Assembly: GCA_963930655.1 (NCBI GenBank)
Contig: OZ005604.1
Coordinates: 7,512,001-7,576,000, forward strand
Direction of reading: 5' to 3'
DNA length: 64,000 nucleotides
Origin: Myrica gale
Taxonomy: Eukaryota > Streptophyta > Magnoliopsida > Fagales > Myricaceae
Notes under the pieces: generated by a model
What the model was told of the DNA's origin: nothing
The model's database searches: none
What the model saw: only the letters and a program-made list of their open reading frames with translations
Shown: piece by piece, positions 46,952 to 58,657 of the stretch
Layout: every line of letters starts with the position of its first letter
Numbering within the stretch: the stretch's first letter is position 1
Program-made: the position numbers and the translations under genes

Positions 46952-47380
46952 TTTCGTCATAATGAAACTACGGTGCGGACGTCTTCATGAATACGTCCAA
47001 ACATATTCACATAAGCATTCGGACGTGAATATACAACGGTGCTGGCGTTTATTGCGTGACAAAATGTATTTTCGTCGCATTGGATTTATCGTTCACATGA
47101 GCTGTGCGAACGTTCGTACATCTCATGTGAAGGGATGGACTGTACAAGGCATGACGCTTTTGAATTTTGTCAGTATGGCACCAAACCATTCGGACGGGTT
47201 TATAAACGGTCCAAACGGTTTTGAGTAGAACACGAAAATTGTCACCAAAAACATTGGCTGACGGGCTTTAGGTGACAAACTGGGTGACAACCCGTTTTTG
47301 TCACCCAAAACCTTAGCTGACGAAATTAGTACTTTAGGTGACAAATTTTTTTGTCACCCAAAGTATTTTTTCTTGTAGTG

Positions 47381-48393
47381 GATGAGCCCACTCTCTAGGT
47401 TGAGCTGCTTTGTGAAGATGAGCTGCCACGCCTTCTCGGTGTCATTTTGAAAGATGCTTATCTAAAAAATATTATATTCAAAATGAAGTGCTTATCTAAA
47501 ACAAATTATAAACACAAACTTTCATTATGTTGTTAAAAAGTAAATGAATAGGACACTAAAGTAAGTATGTTATAAATAACAACTAGAATATAAATTAATT
47601 TATGCTATGGATTATCTTAAAACGTTTGATAACATAATAACATAAAAAAGGTATAATAAATAAATATTTATATTGTACTTCAATGAAAAGAACGTTACAT
47701 CAAAACAAGTTAAACAAATATTTACATTATAAAATGCATTATATTGATCATAAATATATTAAAATAATATAGGTATTAACAATAGTATTTACATAAAAAA
47801 TTGTATGGTAAATATATATTAACAACAAAAACTTTACAAATGCATTACGTATGAAAGAAATATTTACAATAATTCACCTTATAAAATATATTTTAAATAA
47901 CAAAAGTATAAAACGCAATATATACATTGTAATATGCATTTACAAAAAAAAAATTAATTTTTATGATCTTGTAATTAAAAACTTAATATCATGAATTCAA
48001 ACGAATTAATCTAAGAAAAAAAAATTACTACACAAAGCAAAAGAGCAACTAACCATGAATTCAAACATTTAAACAATCTATATTAACTATAAGAAAAAAA
48101 AATTGAAACTAAAAAGTACCTAACCATAATGGGACAGATGGCAATGATCAACTGATTCAAAGTGACATCTGCACAATCTAACAACGTTCGTTTGAACTAG
48201 TTCAGGCATTGCAGGCAACAAAGAGATGTTGCCTGCGACGCCTCACGGAACCCCCAACTAGGAAGCACCACCTACCAAGCGTAGTTCAACCAATAACTCA
48301 TATTCAAACTAGGTCAGACAAAGTTTGCAACGATAGGAACTTTGCCTAAGCAAAAAGTGGCATGTTTGTTCGAACAACTGAAACCAGTTTTAA
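47381..48393. other. AT-rich flank with one exon-like fragment on the minus strand
   Basis: On the minus strand, after a TTTTTTAG acceptor-like site near 47463, a clean short frame reads SIFQNDTEKAWQLIFTKQLN and ends at the CACTA insertion point 47380. The acceptor phrase TTTTAGATAAGCA occurs twice. I cannot name the family. The rest of the interval (47470-48390) is AT-rich, with no supported gene. Confidence 0.35.
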
Positions 48394-51240
48394 GAGCATT
48401 TTTAGCAGCTTCTCTATATTTGGATCTCTAGTTTAACTAAAAAGTACACTTCTCTATTTTAACTACTAACTTTTTAAAAACATCCCCAGCAGCTTCTCTA
48501 TTTTAACCATCTACTTTTACTATTCTATTAAAATATTATTTTTCAAAGATTTCTCTATTCTTTCTTTAACATTTATATTTTTGAATATTCGTATTATCGT
48601 AATGGTCATATTTTTGAATATTTGTCTTAGCCTAAAAATCGAATTTTTAAAAATTTGTCGTTTTCTAACAGTCATATTTTTAAAATTTTGTCTTATTCCA
48701 ACGGTCATATTTTTAAAACTTTGTCTTATTCTAACGGTCATATTATTTTAAATTTTTCATTTTCCCAACGGTCTTATTTTTAAAAAAATGTCTTCATGCT
48801 TTCAATATAAATAAGACCATTTGCTCTCCAATAGTCATTCACCTCACCCAAGATTTATTTTCATCCTACCTTTTTTTTCTCTTATGGCTCGTTTTTTCTT
48901 CAAGAGTCGATCTTTTCTTTCTCAAAATGCTTCATGACGACTCTGATGATGATTTAGAGGTAATTAATAGTGCTATGGAAGAAGGATCAGCATCGCACCG
49001 TGGTGGTACCCAACGTCGTAGGTACATCATGCGAAATAGGTTGGAAGGCCACGAAAGGCTTATGCTCGACTATTTTGCTGAAGATCCAGTATACTCTCCC
49101 ATACTATTTCGGAGAAGGTTCCGTGAGGTGTCCTCTTTTTCGACGTATTGTATCCAAGGTTGAAGCACATCGGCCATATTTTGCCCAAGAAAGAAATGCA
49201 ACTGGAACACTTGGATTTTCTTATATTCAAAAGATTACTGTTGTGTTCAGGATGCTAGTATATGGAGTAACCGGTGATTATGTTGACGAATATCTGAGGA
49301 TTTTAGAAACCACAACAATGCAGAGTCTTAAACTCTTTGTGAAAGCAGTGATGTAGAGCGTGCTTTCGGAGTGTTGCAGCACAAGAGTCTACAAGGAAGG
49401 ATGTAGAGTGTGCTTTCAGAGTGTTGCAAGCACGATTTGCAATTGTGCGTCAGCCTGCACGATTTTTCAAAGTCCCTGACCTCAAAGACATTATGAAAGC
49501 ATGCATAATTCTCCATAACATGATCATTGAAGATGTACGAGATGAACAAGACACGTTAGACTTCGAATATGAACACGGCAATGCAAATCCTCCCGAACCA
49601 GTGTCACATGATGAAGCGGATATGCTTGCAACGTTTATTCGTAATCATCTACATATTAGAGACAAAGAAACTCATTCTCAACTCCAATCGGACCTGATCG
49701 AGCACTTGTGGCAATTACATGGCCAATCATAGGAGTTTCAGATGAATGATAAATTTAATATGCACAATTTATAATAATTTTAACATGCATTGTTTTCTAG
49801 CCACTACAATATTACCACAACTGACTGATAGTTTTTCATTAAAATAATATCGAAATTCCATTGTCATGCAAAAAGAAAAAGCTCTAGTACAGAGGGCAAA
49901 GCAGACAAGGGGTTGGGAAATTGGAAGACACAATTTTAAGCTGAGTTGTCTTTCTTCACTGGATTTTTTTCTCAGGGCAGTGGAAAGGATGATTTCTAGC
50001 CACTGCAATGTAATTTATTACAAGTAAGAGTGAGCATAATCAAATGACAGATCTAACTACAAGCGGCACTAGTAAATTAGCAGATGAATCAATAAACAAG
50101 AACCAATATGTAATGAAGATGAGGGCAACCTGAAACTAATTTTGTTTGTCTTGGCAACCATCCAAAGTAATTGAACGCAAAAAGTAATTGAACTAAAAGA
50201 AAGAAGATCAACCAAGCAAAGCCGTACTGTTTCTTCACTGCAGGTCATTTGACGAGCTTGAAGCAGAGTTAGTGGAGGGCCAGAAGGTTTTCAGACAGCT
50301 TGTCAACGATATTTCAAGAAATTGTAAATCCTCAGTAAATGGACAAAAGACAATAATACTAGTATTCTCAAAAACCAGCAAAAGAGGCCCTTATATTCCC
50401 CATATCAGCAGATTTCAAGTTTTCTTTGCAAGGTTATACTTGTTTTTCAATACAACTTAACATGCTCATTATTCTAGATTCCTGAATGTTTCTGATGCCA
50501 AAAGTGTCCTATAACTGTCACAATACAAAATGGAATCTGAAATCTAGACCCCATGTAGACCTTGTACCCATTACCAACTAGCGAACGAAACAAAGCCAAG
50601 GTAATAGCAAACATTTAGTTTCAATGACAAACACATGCTAAACCATAACACTTACAATAATTCGGCCCTCAATCCTCAGGTCTCGCTGTTCAAAAAGCCA
50701 TATCTGAATGCGAGCTTTCTGTACCAATTTAAATAAAAAATAAAGATAGCCTAAATCAGCAAAACACCTGAACTACCCATTAAGGAAAAAAAGGCAAATC
50801 GAAGTAAGCCAAAGACAAAACCAAGCAAAATGCAAGAAATTCTAGGACTTACACTTTGAAGGAACCTGAAAATCAGGTTCTGGCACCGCAGGAACCCCAG
50901 GAAACCAACCGAAAAAGAAGAGTCCGTGAGCAGAGAAAATATGAGCAAATCCTAAAAACATATCGAGTAAGGAGAAAGTGAGCAAATGGGCATACAATGG
51001 GTTGGGTCATGATCCTGAGTTAGGAGAAGAGGGAGAGAGAACGTGAGTGAGTGAGAAAGAGAAAAAAAAAGATAAATTTTATTATTATTTTAATATAAAG
51101 AATGTTCATTTGTTAAATTTTTTGGTTAACTTTTTTTTAAAATAGAGAAGCTGCAAAACACATATTTTTAGTCATATTTGACTATTTTGGTTCTCTATTC
51201 AAGCTAAAAAGCTAGAATAGAGAATCTGCTAATAATGTTC
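48394..51240 (+). mobile_element. PIF/Harbinger element, internally deleted
   Basis: The terminal inverted repeats GAGCATTTTTAGCAGCTTCT and, in complement, GAACATTATTAGCAGATTCT are flanked on both sides by TAA (48391-48393 and 51241-51243), the duplication typical of this superfamily. It carries a transposase relic at 48927-49732. The second Harbinger gene (MYB/SANT-like ORF1) could not be recognised in 49740-51100, where ORFs are short and without family resemblance. The size of about 2.85 kb is below that of autonomous elements (commonly 4-6 kb). Confidence 0.88.
48927..49732 (+). pseudogene. PIF/Harbinger transposase (HARBI1-like nuclease) with deleted core
   Basis: The N-terminal part reads EGHERLMLDYFAEDPVYSPI and FRRRFR. 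After a frameshift near 49115 it continues CPLFRRIVSKVEAHRPYF, IQKITVVFRMLVYGVTGDYV and DEYLRI, up to about 49350. The C-terminal part follows directly: STRKDVECAFRVLQARFAIV, IMKACIILHNMIIEDVRDEQ, to the stop at 49732. The region between, which holds the catalytic DDE residues in this family, is missing. At the junction the DVERAF coding segment occurs twice, 50 bp apart (49350 and 49400). The protein would have been the cutting and joining enzyme of the element; this copy cannot be active. Confidence 0.85.
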
Positions 51241-51722
51241 TAACTAGGTCAGGCAAAAGCACGTCACTTGCAACGTCTCACTTACACCCAACTGAAACGT
51301 GACATTTGGCAAACTTAGGGTGAACGAGTTGATTGTTGGTTGAACGAAGTTTTAGCGACGGCGGCAGGTTCGTCACGAATGTGTTCATTCAGCAACGAGC
51401 TAACGATTTCGTCGTGAAATAATGTCATTTGAACCACTACCTATATTTGAACATCATGTTTCAATTGCGACGAAACTATTTCGTCACTAAAGATTGTTAT
51501 ATATTGTAAATGACTTATTTGCAATGGAATAGGTAAAGTAATCACTGACAGTGGTTCGAACATATGTGGTTCGTTCGAACTAAATTTAGCGGCCTTTCTT
51601 ATTCACTTCTCGCCTTTTATTACTAAAGTATTCCCGTTCGAACACATTTTTGGGTTCAATAGCATTTTTTTGTGACCTAGTTGTTTCTGTCACTGAACAA
51701 GTTTTTCGTGTTCATTTTAGTG
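51241..51722. mobile_element. Possible CACTA terminus (third family), fragment
   Basis: The sequence continues the flank interrupted by the Harbinger insertion (AACTAGGTCAG on both sides). It contains TTCGTCAC/GTGACGAA and GTTCGAAC repeats and ends near CATTTTAGTG (51722), a degenerate CACTA terminus in complement. No matching other end was found. Confidence 0.35.
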
Positions 51723-51839
51723 GTGAAATTTAGATTTCTAGCTGAAGGTCGATTTTCTAGACAACAATTAAGGATCCCAAATTAAATAGTCATGATCAAT
51801 GGAACTGACCATAGCTGGAACTATGGCCTAGAAATGAAA

Positions 51840-52036
51840 CTCCTTCCACATTGCAGCCCAACCCAAATATGGAGGATCGGGTCTTATGGAGTTTGGAAGG
51901 AAATGGGACATTCTCTATAAGTACCGTTGAGAAAGTAAATTATACGGACCAGGAGAGGAAATTAAAACTACCACAATTACATGATGTACCTCGGAATGCC
52001 TTGTGCCTAACCATAATTAATCACCACACTACCTAG
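51840..52036 (+). pseudogene. Possible LINE reverse-transcriptase tail fragment
   Basis: The frame NPNMEDRVLWSLEGNGTFSI resembles the start of the zinc-binding region found after the reverse transcriptase of plant LINEs (pattern …D.VLW…NG.FS…). The similarity ends after about 25 residues. The assignment is tentative. Confidence 0.3.
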
Positions 52037-54669
52037 GAAAGGCTACATATACATAGGATTGGAATCCTGCAACATTAACTCTAGGTGTGTTTTATACGAG
52101 GAAGATAGTGACAGTACAATAAATATAGCTTTAGGTGGCAAAATCTTGGGTGTCAAACCAAATTTTGTCACCTAAAGTGAACTTTTCGTGACAAAATATT
52201 AATTGTCACCCAAAACCATCCAGGAACGCCAAAACCGCCCTGACCAGTCAAAAACATGTTCGGACGTATTCCTAGTGTGAAGACATACACGCGTCGCGAA
52301 TGAGTGACGATAAAAATAGTTACAAAAACAAAATACCGTCCGGATGAACAAGCAAACCATTCGTACTCTCTGCAAGGTGACAAATTCCAAATCGTCGTAA
52401 TTGAGTGACCATTAGAATCGTCACAATTTTTATAATACCGTTCAGACTCTTTTTATACAACGACCGTACAGACATTTCCTAACGAACAATAATCATCATA
52501 TAGTGATAAATTATAAATTTTCTTGAACACTCAATCCAATCCGGACGTTATCAACAACATTCCAGTGAAACAAAATAACATCGTCCACATGGTACGAAAG
52601 TGGTCCGCACAGGTATGAACGTTTCTTCAGCAAATCATGTGGTTCCACGTTGCAAAACTTTAAACACGTGATATCGAAACCATCCGGACCAATAAATACC
52701 GTAAGGACGGTATATGTTCTAGAAAATTTTCCAACCGGGCATATTTAATGACTGATTGGGCCACGTGTGAATATAACCGCTGAGAAGCGTCAGAACGTTA
52801 ATTAAATACGTTCTGACTCTTCCTGAACACATTAAACCTGCCAGATTTTGTCAAAATCACAAACTCACTCTTTTCTCTCAAAAATTTCTCCCAAACATTT
52901 TCATTACCCGTTCGAGATCTTTCAAAGAACTTCAGATAAAAATTTCTTCATGAATTTGTTTCTCAATTTCATGCATTTCAATTCAATATCATCCGCTGTT
53001 TAGTTTGTTGTGTTGTTTGCGTCCATCAAATTACGCTATTTTTTTTGTGTTCATCAAATTACATTGTTTTTCATGCGGTATTTGGATTATTTTTATATTT
53101 TATATTAATTATATTTTTCACTATATTAAATTTATTATAATTTAAACGGTAATTAGTAAAATCAAATGGGTGATTAGTACGAGTGATATGTTAACGGAAG
53201 GGTTAGTGTAATTAGCTTACAATTATAATTAAATTGGTGATTAGTTATAACGGATATAAAACATAAAAGTATGCTTAACTATATATATATTTTATATGTA
53301 TTCAAAATAAATAAATAAAGTTAAAAATTCGAGCCAAATTACATTGTGTTAAATTGAATTAAATTATTTAAGTAAATAAAATTAAGTGAAATAAATTTAT
53401 TATGTAAATTAAATCATTTAAATAAATTAAGTTTTGTGAAGTAAAGTGAATTTAGTGAATTTAACATGCGAAATAAATCTGCTAGACGTTCAAACGATGT
53501 CTAAGAGCGTCTGAAATCCCCTATCACGCCTGAGAGTAAATGAGGTAGGCGTTGGAACGATTGAGGACACCGTCCAGATGTTGGTATAACCGTCGCATGG
53601 CGTGCTCGTGTTTACGTTATAGGAAAATTGAAAACGGCTGTCACCGTCCACACCCATTATCTACGTCCGGACGATATTCGTCATTTATTCAGCCAAACGT
53701 GAGCTTCCACGTTGCGCCAATTCGTAGGAAATCCATTCACACGACGGCATTAGACGTTCGTACATGTTTATTGTGCCGAACCATTTTCAACGGTTTAAAT
53801 TTTGGCACTTAATACTAAGTATGTTGATTGGGTGTCCGGACACTAGCGACGTATTCTCAAAAGTCAAATAGTTCGGTATTTTCACAAATACTAAACCGTT
53901 TCTCATAAAAAATATCCCAAAACTCAAGTCTTTTCTTCTCAAATCTTGACATAATATAACTCTTTTGAGAATCTAATCACATCCAAATATGTTTTGCTTA
54001 CTTTTAACAAGATTTTCAAGGTAAAAATTTCATTTTTTTTATAGTTTTACGTATAGAATTTCAATTCCATTTTTACGTAGAAATTGATCGTGTTAAGTGT
54101 TAGGATTGTTGTAAGTGTATAAGTTTGTGTTTTGGTTTTATTTTTGGGTGTGGGGGAAGGTGGAGGGATGTTGCCATGGATGAGTTAACTCGGCCGTTCT
54201 CTCGAAAGTGTCTGAACGCTTTCTTGAGTCGTCCGAACGATTTCTTGAGTTTTTCAGACTTATGCCGAAGTCATTCGGTGATATACGTTGTCGTTTTGAT
54301 GTTGTCCAAACGCTATATGAAAGTTTTCCAGACTTTATTTATTTTAAATTTAATTCTCCATTGTACGTTCGGACGGATACCTAATTTTGTTCGGATGTCT
54401 GATAATATGCCTACGATTATATGTTGTCGTTTTGATTGGGTCTGGAAACTGTTTCAATGAAGTGTAGAGTTTGAAAGTTAAATTTAAATAGTTTTTTTCC
54501 TGCTTTGGGTTCAGATGGATATCCAAAGCTATTCAGACGCTATTTAGACTTTCAAAATGGATACACTTACGTTTTGATGATGTCCGAACACTTCATGGAT
54601 TTATCTGGACGATATTATTTGTGTTCGGATGTATTTCTAACCTTGCGAACGCTTTTTGTGCAGATTCTG

Positions 54670-55800
54670 AAAAAAGGAGCAAGCGTCCACGTACCAGCAG
54701 TGAAGCTAATGACGATCATTATATCCCGCACGATTGTTGTCAAGCGGGACCTCAAGTTGGCAGATTTTTGCGAACTCACATTTGAAGGTAGGATGCTTTC
54801 GGAGGAGGTGGAAGGTTAGGTTGGCTTCCATTGATCCATAGGACCGGCTATGCATCGAAGAATCTGGTGCGGGAGTTTTATTGTGTTATATTACGGGCGA
54901 GGGACCTCGAGGAGCCTGGTATGGAGGTCATTGTCCGTAACGTTCCGATCATATTCCTACAGATGAGCAGCGTTTCCAAACCTGCCAATGAGCGAGGAGG
55001 GCCAACCTACTAAGGCCGAGGTATTCCAAACTATGCTGGGTGAGGATATAACTATTTTGGTGGGTAGCTATATGATACACTGGCAACTGCTCATTTTTGG
55101 CGGATCATGCACCTGATCCTATGCTCCTCCATAGACCCAAAGAAGTACACCACAAAGTTTTCCTATAGCCGCGCCGAGTTCCTGTACCTGGTTGTTGTAC
55201 GGGGGCTAGCTGTTGATATAGCATCATACATCTACCAGTCCATTCGTGCAAAGTCCTTCAAGATTGAAGCTACAATTTCATTGATGCACGATATTCATCT
55301 GACCCAGTTTCTACGTGCTATATTGGTACCCGAGGGTGCCGACAAGATGAAGGCGGTTCCACTTGGGTCGATCAACAAGACAAAGCTCTCTAAATCGATT
55401 GTTCAGACACGCCGAGAGCTGAATTCCACTCGGGTTGCTAGTGTTAGACGACAGGGGCCGGTTGATGAGATAATAGAGGGGAGGATCCTAGACAGGACTC
55501 GACCAGGGACTTGGGGCACAACGACCGAGTTGGATGGACGATATGTTAACGAAGTTGACTCATTGGATGCAATCGATCTTGTAGCCCACCCATGGTATGG
55601 TCAGTGATATCAGTGGTCGGCTGACAGCTTTAGAGCAGAAGGTTGCAAACATGGAGGTCCTGAAGGGCGTGGCAACCGGTGAAGAGCTCTTTCCCTTAAC
55701 TGAGTAGGTCATGCTGATAGAGGAGCACCTTCATCAAGTTCGTCACATTCTAAAACTCACGGATGATTATGATGAAGAGCAGTATTCTACCTTTATTTAG
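54670..55800 (+). pseudogene. CACTA accessory protein ('putative plant transposon protein'), decayed copy
   Basis: It is homologous over its length to 39752-40974: KRPRTSS, SRTIVVKRDLKLADF, MIHRTGYASKNLVREFY, VIVRNVPIIF, MHLILCSSIDPKKYTT and LYLVVVRGLAVDIASYIYQS are all recognisable. The start codon is lost (AGG where the other copy has ATG), and frameshifts occur near 54820, 54960 and 55080. The segment 55107-55607 (166 codons) remains open and keeps a Gln codon where the other copy has a premature stop. The C-terminal LTE…VMLIEEHLHQVRH is near 55700-55760. Confidence 0.72.
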
Positions 55801-56289
55801 TTTTATTATGACGTTTATTTTTTTATTATGTTTTGAGGACATTTACTTTTATATTATGTGTTTGTGGACATGTATTGGTATTTATTTGATTTTATTTTGT
55901 TCATATTATTTTTTGATGATATTTGATATATTTATGTTGTTTGAGTTATGTTATTTGTATTTATTAGAACTTAATATAATATGTTAATTAATGGTACGTT
56001 TCTAATTTCGGTTCACTCACTCAAAAAAATATATACTTGAACTTAACACACTTAAGGTAGTTTATATTATTAACTAACTTTGGTAATTTAAAACTTGCTA
56101 ATAAATTTACTTGTATAAGCTTAAAAAATGAAAAAAAAAATCGTCAAAAACCATTTGGACGTCAAGGTTACCGTTTGGCCTTTGTACTGTAAGCTCGAAC
56201 GGTGTCGTATTATTATTTATTATTTAAATTAATTACTCAGGTTTTTTAATATGCATATTCTATATTTCATTTTGTGTACAGAAAAATCT

Positions 56290-56960
56290 AGAATCTGATG
56301 AAATTAGTCATTCGTTGCTTTATAAAAAAGCGCATACTAATAAGGATGGCATGTAGACTTCAGGAGATGCAAAAGAAAATTTTGTAAGTTATAACGTTAG
56401 ATTTAATGATGCATTCGTATGCGTTTATATTTCATATGTACTAGTTTTATCTTCTTTTCTAATTTTGTAGGGAAAAAAGAAGAAGTCACAGTTGCAGCAC
56501 GAGTCAGAGGGAAAGTCATATAGCGAAGTGGAGATCTTCGCTAAGGTGTTGGGGATGAAAGTAGGTTGTGTGCGAGGTTTAGGCCGTTCAGTATGGTTTG
56601 TAGGATAATCTTCATCAGCATCGTCCGTTGATTTGTCTCAAAAATTAGAGGAGGTGAGATTACATATTGAGGAGATGAGGGCTAGACAGTTGGAATATGA
56701 ATCACTTCTAGACAAACGATCAGATATGGAGCAGACGATGCAAGTGCATCTGCAGATGATGGAGGAGCAGCAACGAAAAAAAGACGAAGTCCATCTGCAG
56801 ATGATGGAGGAGCAGCAACGAAAAAAAGGCGAACATCACTAGAAGATGATGCTAGAGCAGCAACAGAGCCTAGTGGAACAACCAGAACGGAGGATGCAAT
56901 TAATGGCGGAGCAGATGCGTGAGCAGCTAACGAAGCAGATCAAACAACTGTAATCTCGTT
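56290..56960 (+). pseudogene. TNPA-like C-terminus with coiled coil, decayed
   Basis: An exon near 56290-56385 matches the SLFYKKTHTNKD exon of the other copies but contains a stop. After an acceptor at about 56470 it reads QLQHESEGKSYSEVEIFAKV, a Ser-rich linker, LSQKLEEVRLHIEEMRARQL and then a Gln/Glu/Met-rich coiled coil. Within the coil a 45 bp unit (HLQMMEEQQRKK plus three residues) is tandemly duplicated at 56747-56791 and 56792-56836. In-frame stops lie near 56606 and 56838. The coil probably mediated self-association of the DNA-binding protein; that is inferred from its composition. Confidence 0.7.
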
Positions 56961-57849
56961 CGACATCCAAACGAAAATTTGGGTATATTTATGTATTTTT
57001 ACTACTTTGTCAATACTTATTGATTATGTATTTTATTTATTTTTAATAACTATTGCATATTTGTATATATATATTTTATATTATGAGCATTGAATATCTT
57101 TCTATTTATATTATTTCTAAATTATTTTTAAAATTTTAATTAAATTAATTCAAATACGTAGTAAACCGTTCGAACTGTAACAAAGGTCGCCCGCACGATT
57201 CTTTTACATTGATAACGTACGCACACATAATTATCTGTCAGCACACTTTGCTTTAAACTTATCCGTCCACACGGTTATTCTCGCGTGCACACGGTCTTTA
57301 AATAATCAACCGTGCGCATGATAGAACAACATGTTCGAACCCTTTAAACAGAACAAGTGTTCGAACTATATACGTAATGGTTCGAACGGCTTTGGCAGAT
57401 GATAAATATCTATTTCGTCATAAATCAAACAATGGTGTAGACGTCTTTATGAATGCATCCGGACATGATATATTAACGTTTGGACGAAGTTATGTAAACG
57501 TGCGCACGATTTGTAGTTGACAAAATTCATTTCGTCACATTGGACGAACCGTTCGCATCAGGTGTCTGAACGTATGGAGAGTTCATTCGCACAACTCATG
57601 CAAACAGATGGAATGTTCTGGGCATGACGATTTTTAATTTCATCAATATGGCACAAAATTGTTCGGACGGTATTGTAAACCATTTTGAACGGTTTCAAGC
57701 AACAGAACACCAAAATCGTCACCTAAAACCTTAGCTAACTGTACTCGGTTTTGTCACCCAAAACAATAGCTGACAAAATTAGCACTTTGGGTGACAAATT
57801 TTTTTGACACCCAAAGTCTGTTTGCTTGTAGTGTGACTATGATACAAGC

Positions 57850-58290
57850 AATTTGTTTGTAATCGGGAAGCTGTCAAGTTGGAGTATTTGTTTAGCTAAT
57901 TGAAGTCTATTTAATTTTGAATTATAAATCAATTAATAATCGTACCTGATGTTTCAATTTTATTTCTTTCCCATTTTCTATCAGAATATATGTGGACGTA
58001 GTTGGTGGACAAATGTGGCATATCCAGAGGACATAGGAGTTGGAATGAGCTGATAATCTGGGTCTCTGCGGAGTCCAGTATGAGGAAACTCCTACATGTG
58101 ATAATCAGATTGACTCTATGGCAATCTGGCGGAGGATACATACTATTTGGAGGGAACGCAATACGCAATTCCAGAATGTATGCAGGTAAAAAACGCAAGC
58201 TGGTGCAGGTATACGTGGTCGGAGGATGTTTCTGCTGTCAGAGATATATAACCGTAATAGATTGGGAAAACTTCCTAGTTCCGAGGCTAA
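57850..58290 (+). pseudogene. L1-type LINE, 3' end of the reverse-transcriptase ORF
   Basis: The frame around 58100-58190 reads SMAIWRRIHTIWRERNTQFQ, the characteristic …IW.ERN.R.F ending of plant L1 ORF2 proteins downstream of the zinc-binding region. Upstream residues NICGRSWW and AYPEDIGVGM are in the same region but broken by stops. The segment is cut on the right by the TRIM insertion at 58296. Plant LINEs insert by target-primed reverse transcription and are usually truncated at the 5' end, as here. Confidence 0.5.
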
Positions 58291-58295
58291 ATATA

Positions 58296-58652
58296 TATTA
58301 GAATTTACACAATATGTGAAAGGTGGGCCTAACTCAACTCCAAAAGACATCTTGAGGAGTGAGGGATACCACAACCTTATAAGGAGCACATTGACTAGTT
58401 TCTCTAGCAATGTGGGACTTCCAACACGCCCCCTCACGTGTGGCGGGAGGACATCCAAGCCAACACATGGAAACGGGTAACGGTGGACCACAAACAAACT
58501 AGGAACCTGGCTTTGATACCATATTAGAATTTACACAATATGTGAAAGGTGGGCCTAACTCAACTCCAAAAGACGTCTTGAGGAGTGAGGGATACCACAA
58601 CCTTATAAGGAGCACATTGACTAGTTTCTCTAGCAATGTGGGACTTCCAACA
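58296..58652 (-). mobile_element. TRIM retrotransposon, complete, 357 bp
   Basis: Two direct repeats of 131 bp (58296-58426 and 58522-58652) differ by one base in my comparison (CATCTT versus CGTCTT). They enclose 95 bp. In complement the LTR starts TGTTGGAAGTCCCACATTGC. The internal part starts with TGGTATCAAAGCC, an initiator tRNA-Met primer-binding site, and ends with a purine tract GTGAGGGGGCG before the second LTR. ATATA flanks both sides (58291-58295 and 58653-58657). TRIMs carry no genes and depend on the proteins of other retrotransposons. Confidence 0.93.
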
Positions 58653-58657
58653 ATATA

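Larger units (their letters stand above)
38381..47380 (+). mobile_element. CACTA family-2 element, 5' end truncated, composite
   Basis: It is collinear with the element at 52112-57833 from about 38430 (53070 there) to the 3' terminus CTTGTAGTG at 47380, which has the terminal TTGGGTGACA hairpin. It holds the accessory ORF (39752-40974), a fragment of the TNPD N-terminus (42702-42836), the TNPA-like C-terminus (42930-43184) and a nested 3.8 kb LTR. Subterminal GTCCGGAC and CGTTCGAAC-type repeats are dense at 39400-39730 and 41280-42200. The 5' terminus is missing. Confidence 0.75.
52112..57833 (+). mobile_element. CACTA (En/Spm) family-2 element, nearly complete, non-autonomous
   Basis: The element is bounded by a 5' end CAGTACAATAA at 52112 (one change from CACTA) and a 3' end CTTGTAGTG at 57833. 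The trinucleotide TGA flanks both sides (52109-52111 and 57834-57836), the 3 bp duplication expected for CACTA. Both ends carry TTGGGTGACA/TGTCACCCAA inverted pairs and arrays of CCGTTCGGAC/GTCCGGACG motifs (52250-52800 and 57160-57700). Inside are the accessory ORF relic (54670-55800) and the TNPA-like C-terminal relic (56290-56960). No TNPD catalytic gene is present. At 5.7 kb it is the reference copy against which the truncated elements at 15545 and 47380 can be read. Confidence 0.8.

Noticed and set aside
58105-58497. 130-codon minus-strand ORF
   Set aside because: It runs across the boundary between the LINE fragment and the TRIM LTR, so it joins unrelated sequences.
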